NCBI GenBank assembly: GCA_038527215.1
Contig: JBCBGC010000087.1
Location: 1 to 33,742, forward strand
Reading direction: 5' to 3'
Origin: JAWPMV01 sp038527215
Lineage (GTDB): Bacteria > Bacteroidota > Bacteroidia > J057
DNA length: 33,742 bases
Position numbers and translations under genes: made by a program. This document shows, in pieces, positions 13,739-22,357 of this stretch. The notes beneath the pieces were generated by a model. The model had not been told where the DNA came from and searched no databases. It worked only from the letters and a program-made list of their open reading frames with translations. Each line of letters opens with the position of its first letter. Positions within the stretch are counted from its first letter, which is position 1.

Positions 13739-16354
13739 TTATAGCTCAGTCAATTCCTGCAAGAGGTTGCGCGCTTGCCCTTGGTAAGGATGGGAGGATT
13801 GTTGGGCAATCTCTTGTAGGATTCTTTTTGCGGCTGACAAATTGCCCATGGCAAGCGCGCCCTGTGCGGAATACCATTTGGCCACTGGCTTGAGACCCGG
13901 GCTGTGGATGCTGCTTAAATGGGCACTTCCTTTCTGGTAGTCCCCGACCCTGAAATAAGCTTGTGCTAAATAGAATTGTTCAAAATCGCTTACCTCTGTC
14001 CCGTTATTCCAGGCCAGGATACTTTCCTGATACTTTCCGGCTCTAAAAGCGCCCAGGGCTATTTGATTTCCTACCCCTTCCGCTATGACAGGAAATGGAA
14101 ATGACTGGAAGTATTGCTCATTCAGTTTTTTCTGGGATGGCGCGGAGAAGTTCGAAAAAACTCCTATCCCTAGCAGAAAGGCCAGGGTTCCGGCTGCCAA
14201 TCCTTTCCAAATGAGGGGTTGGGCCAGCCTGTCCAGCCAGCCGGAGATATGGCGGGAAGAGGTCTTTTGAGGCTGCTCGCCAAGCCAACCTTTCTTCCAC
14301 AGAAAACGCAGTTTCTGTTGCAGTTCTTTATCCTGGGGAGCCAGTCCAGCCGCCAGCACGGTACGTTCGACCAGGCCCTCCCGGGAAGCAGGAATCTTCT
14401 GAATTTCCTCCAACAATAATTCCCGGGCCGCCTGAGCCATTTCAGGGTCCAGGGTATCTAAGAGCTTTGCCTTGGCTTCTTGCGACAATTGCTCCTGATT
14501 CAACCAGGGAATGCGAGCCAGTTTAAGCAGATGATTGTAGGAAAGCAGTTGTCCGGCATCTATGGTAATATGACCGTGGGCTTCTAACTTGCGACCGAGG
14601 GCAAGGTACATGCGCCAGCTGGGTTTACTGCTCACCAGTCCGGCCACTACCCATTGATACAAGGCATCTCCCAAATAGTCCTGTAAGTCTTCAGGCTGTT
14701 CAAAATCCACATCCTGTAAGGGATTTTTGGCTTCCACCCTCACCAGTTCGATAGATTCAGCCATGCCTTCAAAATCGTCAGCTAGCAAGGCCTCCGCAAT
14801 GCCTTCCTGACTTTCTAAATCAGCGCCCAGTATGGGAAATACGGTAGCCAGTTGTTTTTCCCGCTGGCCCCATTGAGCTTGCTCCACTGGAGTGAGCAGT
14901 ACTTTCTCCGGCCATTGTTCAAAAGTTGATTTCACCCAACGATGGAGCTTGCCGGTAGGCAGGTCCAGGAAAAAAGTCGCCTGACTAAACACGATCAATC
15001 TATGCTGCCCATAGCGATAGGCCAGGTCCTCCAACTCATATCTCACACCCATTTCATCCTCACAGCTGCGGGGATCGTTGCGGAAATAAAAGAGATGAAT
15101 CGGTATATCTTCTCCTTTTAACAGGACCAGTAGCGACTCAAAGAGTTCTGCGGTCCGGTCGGCCAACCCACTGCGATCAATGAGGGCTATGTATTCAGTC
15201 GGACGAGTAAGGGCTTTGTAGGCAAGGCTTGGGAAGCCTCCGCCTTGAATGGTTTGATGAAGCGTCCGGGTGATGTCCAGGACTTTTGCGGTACTTTCGG
15301 TCCGGGCCCGGAGCTTATCTGCTACTTGATAAAGGCCATCCTCTGCTTTAAGGATTTTTTCAGTTTGAGGAAAAGGTAATTCGTAAGGGGCATCCGGATG
15401 AGCAGCAAAGTATTGCTCCAGTCGCACGGTGTGCAATTTTTGTTCGTAGGTGCGCAGGTAAACCTCAACCAGTAATACTAAGAGCACAGTGGCTACTACC
15501 AGGAAAAGCTTAATCCAGGATTGCTGGGCTTCGGTTTTTGCCCAGCTATTGTCCAGTCCGGATAGGGACAAAAGTTCAGCCGGATAAACGGTAATCTGGC
15601 GGACCCTTTGTTTGTTTTCATCCAGAATATGATAAACTCCCGCTTCCTGGAAGTTGATCTTGACTTGCTGTTGAGTTCCTGCAGGGAACACCAGGGCAGG
15701 TTCATTTTCCGCTAATGGCAAATAATAGGTCTGATCAGCATGGGGCCCCACATAGAGATGAACAGGTCTTCCGACATATAGGTAATCGCTGCTAAAGTTG
15801 AAGACAGGTAAGGTGGCAACTTCCGGTGAAGACGCTTCGCTTCCTACCTGCTCTGATGGACCCGTTTCCGGGATTTCTTCCTCCAAAGAAATCCGCGGAA
15901 TTGTCTCCGTGGAGATAGAATTATCTTCCTGGTCCACCGTCAGGAATGGCGGGGATTGAGGAGAGGAAAAGGGCTGGAAAAAGAGCAACATGGCTCCCAG
16001 AAACGTACCTAGTACAACGGGATACATCCATTTACGGCGTTGGGCCACCTGTTGCTTGATTTGGGCATTTGCTTCCGTGGAGTCGGGGAAAATCTGACTT
16101 TCCGGCTGCTGTTTCACTTCGGCTAGCATTTCTGCCCAATGGCTTCGCCAGATCTGATGAATCCGCGCCTGACTTTGCTGATCTCTGGCTAAAAGGGGAA
16201 CGATGAGATAGCTGAGTTTTTCCGGAGCGGCTAAGACCTCAGGAGAAAGTCGCTCTAACACTTTCATCAGACGCATACGGGTAGCCAAATCTACAGCAAA
16301 GCCCTCTTGCTCAAGCTGGGTGAGAAATAGTTCTAAGGGTAGGTGCTCATTCAT
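13739..16354 (-). CDS. Large three-TM protein with CoxE-like N-terminus, VWA-like core and TPR-like tail; MoxR partner
   Basis: The 871-residue protein has no family I can name with certainty. Residues 5-75 form a helical region (FLTQLEQEGFAVDLATRMRL... ending QIWRSHW) resembling the pre-VWA part of CoxE-type proteins. A TM helix (110-127), a periplasmic Ig-like region (about 183-257) and a second TM (281-300) follow. The cytoplasmic stretch 301-715 contains a VWA/Rossmann-like segment at about 386-510: EYIALIDRSG with a reduced DxS metal motif (Asp393, Ser395), then IPIHLFYFRNDPRSC, HRLIVFSQATFFLDL and VFPILGAD. A third TM (about 716-735) leads to a periplasmic TPR-like tail (AGKYQESILAWNNG, YLAQAYFRVGDYQKGSAHL). 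It sits 94 nt downstream of a MoxR-type ATPase gene, as VWA proteins typically do. The VWA assignment is inference. Confidence 0.6.
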   Translation of the reverse strand: MNEHLPLELFLTQLEQEGFAVDLATRMRLMKVLERLSPEVLAAPEKLSYLIVPLLARDQQSQARIHQIWRSHWAEMLAEVKQQPESQIFPDSTEANAQIKQQVAQRRKWMYPVVLGTFLGAMLLFFQPFSSPQSPPFLTVDQEDNSISTETIPRISLEEEIPETGPSEQVGSEASSPEVATLPVFNFSSDYLYVGRPVHLYVGPHADQTYYLPLAENEPALVFPAGTQQQVKINFQEAGVYHILDENKQRVRQITVYPAELLSLSGLDNSWAKTEAQQSWIKLFLVVATVLLVLLVEVYLRTYEQKLHTVRLEQYFAAHPDAPYELPFPQTEKILKAEDGLYQVADKLRARTESTAKVLDITRTLHQTIQGGGFPSLAYKALTRPTEYIALIDRSGLADRTAELFESLLVLLKGEDIPIHLFYFRNDPRSCEDEMGVRYELEDLAYRYGQHRLIVFSQATFFLDLPTGKLHRWVKSTFEQWPEKVLLTPVEQAQWGQREKQLATVFPILGADLESQEGIAEALLADDFEGMAESIELVRVEAKNPLQDVDFEQPEDLQDYLGDALYQWVVAGLVSSKPSWRMYLALGRKLEAHGHITIDAGQLLSYNHLLKLARIPWLNQEQLSQEAKAKLLDTLDPEMAQAARELLLEEIQKIPASREGLVERTVLAAGLAPQDKELQQKLRFLWKKGWLGEQPQKTSSRHISGWLDRLAQPLIWKGLAAGTLAFLLGIGVFSNFSAPSQKKLNEQYFQSFPFPVIAEGVGNQIALGAFRAGKYQESILAWNNGTEVSDFEQFYLAQAYFRVGDYQKGSAHLSSIHSPGLKPVAKWYSAQGALAMGNLSAAKRILQEIAQQSSHPYQGQARNLLQELTEL

Positions 16355-16448
16355 AAGAAAGCGCTATGAGTTGAACAGAAAAACCGGTGGATCGAAGTTA
16401 AGAGATTTCCGGATGGTGAAAATGGTTAAAAGTGTCCTTTTTAGCTTA

Positions 16449-17408
16449 TTACCTAATTTGCTTGATCACTTTCGCATCTTCAGGATGCTTTGCCAGGACT
16501 GCATAACTGATCCGCAGCTTAGCCTGTTGACGCTTACTCAACCTTCGAAGATCGACCTCGGGCTTTAACAGCTCCTGAAGTTCCAACACCCGTAACCAGG
16601 CTATCAATTCTGCGGTGGCCGGTTTTTTCTTCTGTACCCGATCTCTGATTGTCAAAAAATGATCTACCCAGGCTTCAGAAGTATCCGCGGCTTCCTCTCC
16701 CAGTTGGCTGGCTACTATCCCTAACAACTGTTGCCTGCTGGGAAATGGGATATGATAAAAAACACATCTGCGCAGAAAAGGTTCAGGTAGGTTTTTTTCA
16801 GAATTGCTGGTCATGATCACCAGAATGCGATGGTCCTGACCTTTTTTGATCCGATAATGTCCCGCCTCTTTGATGGAAAACTCGCCATGTTCGATCTCAT
16901 GAAGAATATCGTTGGGAAAATCTCGTGGGGCTTTGTCTATTTCGTCGATCAACACCAAGGAACTTCTGGGAGTTTCTGCCTGGAGGAAGCGTCCTTTTTC
17001 TACTTCGGATTCGTTGGTTAAGGCGATGGCCTTTCCCAGTGCCTGAAGTTGGATAAAATCTGTAGGTGAATGGGTAGTCGGAGCGTCTTCTGTTTTCAGG
17101 TTAGCAGCCTGGAAATGTCCCAGGGCATCATAGGTATAGAAGAGGTCTTGAGCCACACTTTGGGTTTTGGTATGGAAAATCAAGGGTTCAGGTAGAAAAG
17201 AGGGGTGCTGCTGGCTCAGGTCCCAGGCGAGTTTATGGGCAAGCCGGGTTTTACCTGTGCCTGGCTCTCCGGTCAGCAAGAGGGGTTGACCCAAAGAAAA
17301 GGCAACTTCTACCGCCCCTGCAAGTTCTGGGTGTAACAGGTATTCAGAAGGGTGGGCTTGCCGAGGCTGTACATCTGCCTCAGTGAGGGAAAGTTTAAAG
17401 GTTTTCAT
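16449..17408 (-). CDS. MoxR-family AAA+ ATPase
   Basis: The 319-residue protein is an AAA+ ATPase of the MoxR/RavA type: QPLLLTGEPGTGKTRLAHKL with Walker A at 47-54, Walker B LVLIDEIDKA (Asp155, Glu156), sensor-1 TSN (200-202) and a likely arginine finger in FLRRC (213-214). The phrase FPNDILHEIEHGEFSI is typical for the subfamily. MoxR ATPases are soluble chaperone-like hexamers that act on VWA-domain partners, for example in cofactor insertion or stress responses. The following gene, in the same direction, encodes a large membrane protein with a VWA-like segment, its probable partner. It is transcribed divergently from the CotH gene. The start ATG at 17408 gives a normal length for the family. 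Confidence 0.9.
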   Translation of the reverse strand: MKTFKLSLTEADVQPRQAHPSEYLLHPELAGAVEVAFSLGQPLLLTGEPGTGKTRLAHKLAWDLSQQHPSFLPEPLIFHTKTQSVAQDLFYTYDALGHFQAANLKTEDAPTTHSPTDFIQLQALGKAIALTNESEVEKGRFLQAETPRSSLVLIDEIDKAPRDFPNDILHEIEHGEFSIKEAGHYRIKKGQDHRILVIMTSNSEKNLPEPFLRRCVFYHIPFPSRQQLLGIVASQLGEEAADTSEAWVDHFLTIRDRVQKKKPATAELIAWLRVLELQELLKPEVDLRRLSKRQQAKLRISYAVLAKHPEDAKVIKQIR

Positions 17409-17471
17409 GTGTGCAAAAAATGGCCTGATTTTCCGATATTAAACGTCGCTTCATATCTTAAAGATACAATT

Positions 17472-19082
17472 ATGCGCATAATAGGGATATTAATTTTGGT
17501 GGGATGTTGGAATCTTTCCGCTGGACTTTTGCGAGCCCAGGTAGCTTTTGAATCCTCCGATATTCCTTTGATTACCATTCAGACTTTTCAGCCGCAAATA
17601 TTTGATGAACCCAGGATACAGGCGCATATGAAAGTGATTGACCAGCCTGACCAATCCAACCATCCGGATGATCCTGGAAATGAGTATGATGGACTCATCG
17701 AAATTGAACTTCGAGGCGCTTCCTCCCAGTTTTTCCCTAAAAAAGGCTACCGATTGGAAACCATCCTGCTCAATGGCCAAAATAACAACGTTCCTCTCCT
17801 GGGCATGCCCGCAGAAAATGACTGGATTTTACATGGACCTTTCAGTGATAAAAGCCTGATCCGCAATGCCCTGACCTATACCATTGGTCGGGATTTGGGC
17901 CACTGGGCGCCCCGGACCCGGTTTTGTGAGCTGATCATCAATGGAGATTACCTGGGGGTTTATGTATTGATGGAAAAGATCAAAGTGGACAAAAATCGGG
18001 TTGATATTCAGAAAATGGGTCCCAATGACCTTACTGGAGAGGCGCTGACCGGGGGATATATCCTGAAAATCGATAAAGACAATTTTTTCAATGAATACGC
18101 CTGGACCGGCTTATATGGCACTGATTTCCTATGGGAATATCCTGAAGAGGATGAGGTCAAGGTTCAGCAACAGGATTATATTCAGGCTTTTTTCAATGAC
18201 TTCGAAACCGCCCTTCAAAGCCGCTCTTTTGATCACCCGGAGGAAGGCTATATGCCCTTTATTGATCGGCGGTCTTTTATTGACTTTATGCTGGTCAATG
18301 AGCTGGGGAAAAATGTAGATGGCTACCGGATCAGCACTTTTATGTATAAGACTGCCGACCAGGATGGTGGAAAGTTACACATGGGGCCATTGTGGGATTT
18401 CAATCTAGCCTTTGGGAACGCTGATTATTGCATTCAGGGAAATCCCGAGGGTTGGGTTCTGAATTTCAATCAGGCCTGTCCTCAGGATGGCTGGCTGATT
18501 AATCCCTGGTATGATCGCCTGTTGTCTGACCCGACCTATTTACAAGCTACTATCGAGAGATGGGAAGAACTTCGCAAAGGTGCCCTTTCTACGGCCCGCC
18601 TGCTGGATCTGGTGGATGAACTGGTGGCGGAAATAGGAGACGCGCCAAAGCGTAACTTTGAGCGGTGGCCCGTCCTGGGAACCTACGTCTGGCCCAACTA
18701 TTTCGTAGGACAAACTTATGCGGATGAAATCAAGTATCTCAAGGATTGGATTCGGGCCCGGCTGACCTGGATCGATATTAATTTGCCGCAGATTGCCTCC
18801 CAGGTGAACGGGGACGCCAGTGGTTTGATTGTAGAAATCGGTCCTAATCCGGTCCAGGACCAACTGGATTTTTATTTACGCATGGAAATAGGTGGGAGTA
18901 TTCGTTTTGAACTCACCGATATGCAAGGCCGAATGGCAGGCGGGTTTGAATTGGAGAGACCCGGCGGCCTGATAAGCCGATACAGCTGGAAAGGCATCAG
19001 CGAATTGGCCGCAGGGGTATACAGCTATCGACTGATCATCAACCAGTTGGAACTAAAAAGAGGTAAGCTGTTAAAATACTAA
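17472..19082 (+). CDS. Secreted CotH kinase-family protein with a T9SS type A sorting domain
   Basis: From ATG 17472 the 536-residue product has a signal peptide (MRIIGILILVGCWNLSAGLL, cut near RAQ). A CotH domain spans about 75-440: LRGASSQFFPKKGYRLE, ENDWILHGPFSDKSLIRN, YLGVYVLMEKIKVDKNRVDI (Glu168), GGYILKIDKD, and GPLWDFNLAFGN (308-316). CotH proteins are atypical protein-kinase-fold enzymes; the Bacillus member phosphorylates spore-coat proteins, and secreted bacterial homologues are common but poorly understood. The C-terminal 80 residues (IGPNPVQDQLDFYL, AGVYSYRLIINQ, RGKLLKY) are a type A sorting tail, so the protein is probably exported by the type IX system to the cell surface or medium. 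The usual DFD of the family reads DFN here. An upstream frame extension to 17352 lacks a signal peptide at its start and overlaps the divergent gene. Confidence 0.92.
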   Translation: MRIIGILILVGCWNLSAGLLRAQVAFESSDIPLITIQTFQPQIFDEPRIQAHMKVIDQPDQSNHPDDPGNEYDGLIEIELRGASSQFFPKKGYRLETILLNGQNNNVPLLGMPAENDWILHGPFSDKSLIRNALTYTIGRDLGHWAPRTRFCELIINGDYLGVYVLMEKIKVDKNRVDIQKMGPNDLTGEALTGGYILKIDKDNFFNEYAWTGLYGTDFLWEYPEEDEVKVQQQDYIQAFFNDFETALQSRSFDHPEEGYMPFIDRRSFIDFMLVNELGKNVDGYRISTFMYKTADQDGGKLHMGPLWDFNLAFGNADYCIQGNPEGWVLNFNQACPQDGWLINPWYDRLLSDPTYLQATIERWEELRKGALSTARLLDLVDELVAEIGDAPKRNFERWPVLGTYVWPNYFVGQTYADEIKYLKDWIRARLTWIDINLPQIASQVNGDASGLIVEIGPNPVQDQLDFYLRMEIGGSIRFELTDMQGRMAGGFELERPGGLISRYSWKGISELAAGVYSYRLIINQLELKRGKLLKY

Positions 19083-19984
19083 AGGACAAAATAGAGGACC
19101 GCAGAGAAGCTGATCGATACGACCATTTCCAGCAAACCTGCCCCCAGGTTATGGTCCTCCGCAATCTCGGTATTAAGATTAGAATTTCTCACTACGAAGC
19201 GATCAAAGATGAATCGGATAGCGATGAGGTAAACAAAGATAATCAGGATGTCAAAGCCCAGGGTTGCCAGGTCTTCCGCCCAGCTGGAGAAGTTGCCGGA
19301 AACGGCTCGCATCACGATTACCCCAATTGAAATCAAGCCTCCGGCAAAGCCCAGACCTGCCGCAGTATTATCTTTCTCAATCTCATCATGCAGATCGTAT
19401 GGGGTAAGTTTGGCATAGAGCTGGGCAAAAAGCACCAGGCACAGTTGGCCGAGTAAATAAAATACCAAGGCCGTAATAGGACCACCTCCTTCACCGTGTA
19501 CGGCCCCTCCGATGATGAGACCTGAAGCTACATAGGTCGCTCCTTCGACTACCCCAGTACCAGGGTTTTGGTCTCCAATGATCTCCTTGTCCACAGAAAA
19601 CTTAGTCAGGATCATTTTCTGGTTGATCAACCGGGCCAGCAGCAGGAGGAATACACCGGCCAGAGAGTACCCGGCCACTTCCAGGAACTCAATCAAGGTG
19701 TCCCTGTCCAGCGCGATATCTACCACTTCTCTGGTGCCATCATCCAGCAATTGGGCGACCGGACTGGTTTCGGAAAAAGCGCCGATGAAAATGGCGGTGA
19801 CCCCGATGAAATAGCCCGCTACACTGACCGAAACAGCATTGTTGTCGTACTCTGTCAATTGGGCATCCAGGTTATAGGAGGAAAACATGCCCTTGATCCA
19901 TTTAGCAAAAAAGAAGAGGAAAATGTAGAACAGCAGGAAGCCTACATTCAGGACTAGTAGATTTGGCGTAGCAAATAGATGCAT
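19079..19984 (-). CDS. Tandem DUF350 integral membrane protein
   Basis: The 301-residue protein is mostly hydrophobic, with about eight membrane helices arranged as two similar halves. Each half contains a DUF350-type block: YNLDAQLTEYDNNAVSVSVAG with YFIGVTAIFIGAF, and later LHDEIEKDNTAAGLGFAGGL with ISIGVIVMRAV. A shorter version recurs (EIIGDQNPGTGVVEGATYVA and NLNTEIAEDHNLGAGLLEMV), consistent with internal duplication. DUF350 proteins are inner-membrane proteins of unknown function, sometimes found with glutathionylspermidine-synthase-like genes; none is seen here. Its stop codon overlaps the stop of the convergent CotH gene by four bases (19079-19082), so the two 3' ends are interlocked. 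Confidence 0.88.
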   Translation of the reverse strand: MHLFATPNLLVLNVGFLLFYIFLFFFAKWIKGMFSSYNLDAQLTEYDNNAVSVSVAGYFIGVTAIFIGAFSETSPVAQLLDDGTREVVDIALDRDTLIEFLEVAGYSLAGVFLLLLARLINQKMILTKFSVDKEIIGDQNPGTGVVEGATYVASGLIIGGAVHGEGGGPITALVFYLLGQLCLVLFAQLYAKLTPYDLHDEIEKDNTAAGLGFAGGLISIGVIVMRAVSGNFSSWAEDLATLGFDILIIFVYLIAIRFIFDRFVVRNSNLNTEIAEDHNLGAGLLEMVVSISFSAVLYFVL

Positions 19985-20093
19985 GGGGCGTCAGTTGGTT
20001 ATTTGCTCAATAAATAAGCAACAATCTTCGAAAATTGAAAAAAAGGCTGCCTCGGAAAGCGCATTTCCAGCGAAAAAGGAGGCTGATTATGAA

Positions 20094-20129
20094 AAAAGGG
20101 CTGGGAAACCAATCTATCCCAGCCCTTTT
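20094..20129 (-). terminator. Rho-independent terminator of the desaturase gene
   Basis: AAAAGGGCTGGGA (20094-20106) and TCCCAGCCCTTTT (20117-20129) form a perfect 13-bp stem with a 10-nt loop. On the minus strand it begins two bases after the desaturase stop and ends in a T-run. Confidence 0.92.
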
Positions 20130-20131
20130 CA

Positions 20132-21247
20132 TTATACTTTCAATTGAGGGTTCGTAGCTGGATTCTGACCAAGATAATGCAGCATCTTTACATGTTGCAC
20201 CAGGGCTTCCCCGAAGGTAGGAATCGAGTGCCAGGGAATGTTAAAATCTTTGGCTGTCTGAGAGACGATTTTGGCTATTTCCGGGTAGTGGACATGACAG
20301 ATACGGGGAAACAGGTGGTGTTCTACCTGGTGATTTAACCCCCCCATAAACCAACCAAACAAGCCTTTGCCAGGAGCAAAATTAGTGGTGGTTTGCAACT
20401 GGTGAATGGCCCAGCTGTCCCGCATGCTCAGGCTCTCATCCGGCAGAGGGTACTCAGCCATCGGCATCACGTGAGCCAACTGAAAGATCGCTGAAAGAAT
20501 CAGCCCCGCAGTAAAATGCATCAACAGCCAGCCGAGGATAATTTGGTAGACAGGAATATCTGTGAGCATAATTGGCGCCACCAGGAAGATGCTGAAATAG
20601 AATACTTTTTGAACCACCAGGATACCAATCCACTTGTAGATTTTCTTCCCTTCTTTGCCCATTAGGCCTTTTTTGTAGTACTCGGTCATCTTTTTGAAGT
20701 CCTTAATGGTAGCCCAGGCCAGGGTTTGGAGTCCATACAGGAACCAGGCATAGATATGTTGGAACCGATGGAAAGGATACCATTTGCTATGAGGCGAAAA
20801 GCGCAGGAAAAAACCGGGGCTGATGTCCCCATCGTGATGATGGATATTCGTATAGGAATGATGCTGTTTGTTATGTTGGATTTTCCAATTGATGGCCAGA
20901 CCTCCCAGAATGTTCAGTACATAGCCTACCAGGCGGTTTGTGTTGGCGTCCGAGGAGTAGGCACCATGATTGGCATCATGCATTACCCCCATACCAATCC
21001 CAGCGGCTCCTAAACCCATAATGAACCAGCAAAGCATGACCAGCCAGCCATTGGTTACTACGCCAGCTAACATTAGTCCCAGGGGGACCAGATAGATGCT
21101 AAGCATGATCAGGGTTTTGAAATACATTCGCCGGTCTCCGTAGGGAGAGATATTGTTATCGTCGAAGTACTGATTAACGTTCTTGCGGAGAGTACGCCAG
21201 AATTCAGGCCGGTCTTTGACCGGGAAACTTACGGGGCGGTACGTCAT
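20132..21247 (-). CDS. Membrane fatty-acid (acyl-CoA) desaturase
   Basis: The 371-residue protein has the three histidine boxes of membrane di-iron desaturases: HDANH (90-94), HNKQHH (125-130) and QVEHH (307-311), the last with the glutamine typical of front-end/linoleoyl-CoA-type enzymes. Paired hydrophobic stretches surround them (about 44-90, 104-122, 205-260). No N-terminal cytochrome b5 domain is present, as is usual for bacterial members, so electrons must come from a separate ferredoxin or cytochrome. It would introduce double bonds into membrane acyl chains, adjusting fluidity. The gene stands alone with its own terminator. An 8-bp inverted repeat lies in its leader (21281-21288 with 21337-21344). 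Regiospecificity cannot be read from sequence alone. Confidence 0.93.
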   Translation of the reverse strand: MTYRPVSFPVKDRPEFWRTLRKNVNQYFDDNNISPYGDRRMYFKTLIMLSIYLVPLGLMLAGVVTNGWLVMLCWFIMGLGAAGIGMGVMHDANHGAYSSDANTNRLVGYVLNILGGLAINWKIQHNKQHHSYTNIHHHDGDISPGFFLRFSPHSKWYPFHRFQHIYAWFLYGLQTLAWATIKDFKKMTEYYKKGLMGKEGKKIYKWIGILVVQKVFYFSIFLVAPIMLTDIPVYQIILGWLLMHFTAGLILSAIFQLAHVMPMAEYPLPDESLSMRDSWAIHQLQTTTNFAPGKGLFGWFMGGLNHQVEHHLFPRICHVHYPEIAKIVSQTAKDFNIPWHSIPTFGEALVQHVKMLHYLGQNPATNPQLKV

Positions 21248-21508
21248 AAGTTATGTGTTGGTGATAGTAAGATTAATAGATCCCTTGGGTGAAATTGACT
21301 TTCACGGCCGGAAAGATACGACCCATCTGCCTGAAACCAAGGGAAGAGCGATACATATACTGATTCTTTTATGTTTGAGCCAAGTTTTATGAAGGTATAG
21401 ACTATAAATTCAATTAAAGGGTGGCAGCTTTATTGATGAAAATAAAAATAACGGTGTTAGGGGGTTTGAATTCAATTTTCCCCGCAGTAAATAGGGGAAA
21501 AATGCTAT

Positions 21509-22288
21509 ATGGTCCTGGCTGTTGATATTGGAAACACAGATATCGTATTAGGAATTTTTGATGGGAAAAGCTGGCAAAATCGCTATCGTCATCCCAGTGC
21601 GGATTTTCTCTCGCTGGAAAAATCTCTCAGAGCCTATCTTCAGGAGATGTCAGCCAGGGCTGAAGCCCTGGAGGAAATAGTTTTTTCCAGTGTCGTGCCG
21701 GAGGCCAATGCTGTGGTCTGTGAGATCATCGAAAAGGTCACCCATCAGGCACCGATTGTCCTGGGGCCAGCCTCGTATCACCATTTCGACCTTCGCCTGG
21801 ACGAACCTCAGCAATTAGGGACAGACTTGCTTGCCAACGCGGTAGCTGCTTATGCTTATTTCAAGGAACCATGTGTGGCCATTGACTTTGGAACGGCCCT
21901 GAGCTTTACCATGGTTGGCGGGAAAGGAGAAGTCCTGGGCGTAGCGATTGCTCCTGGCCTGCGGACTGCGATGGGCGCCTTATTCAGCAAGACGGCCCAA
22001 CTCTATGAAGTCCCGCTCGACTGGCCTGATAGTGTCATGGGAAAAAATACGGAGCACGCCTTGCAGGCTGGTATCCTCATGGGTTACACCGGATTGATCA
22101 AAGAAATGCTGGCCCGGATTCAACGGGAAATGGGCCAATCTGTGAAGGTCGCGGCTACGGGAGGTCTCGCGGGCGTGATCCCGGCGGTCAGAGAAATGGT
22201 AGACTACCTTGATCCGGTTCTGACCCTGGATGGCATGCGCTTGATTGCCGCGATACTCAGGAATTCCGATTCTTCGAAAATTGCATAA
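21509..22288 (+). CDS. coaX: Type III pantothenate kinase
   Basis: The 259-residue product phosphorylates pantothenate to 4'-phosphopantothenate, the first committed step of coenzyme A synthesis. It shows the ASKHA-fold motifs of CoaX: DIGNTDIVLGIF (6-17) for phosphate binding, LGTDLLANAVAAY (103-115) with the catalytic Asp106, CVAIDFGTALSF (122-133), GVAIAPGL and ATGGLAGVI near the end. Length is normal for the family, and CoaX rather than CoaA is usual in Bacteroidota. It precedes a TPR protein gene in the same direction, 69 nt away, and may share its transcript. The start ATG at 21509 immediately precedes the first beta strand. Confidence 0.96.
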   Translation: MVLAVDIGNTDIVLGIFDGKSWQNRYRHPSADFLSLEKSLRAYLQEMSARAEALEEIVFSSVVPEANAVVCEIIEKVTHQAPIVLGPASYHHFDLRLDEPQQLGTDLLANAVAAYAYFKEPCVAIDFGTALSFTMVGGKGEVLGVAIAPGLRTAMGALFSKTAQLYEVPLDWPDSVMGKNTEHALQAGILMGYTGLIKEMLARIQREMGQSVKVAATGGLAGVIPAVREMVDYLDPVLTLDGMRLIAAILRNSDSSKIA

Positions 22289-22357
22289 ACGGTCAAGTTA
22301 CGGAAGCTGGCAAGGCATGAAACTTGTTCTTCTCCCTGCTTTGATCTACTGATCTTC

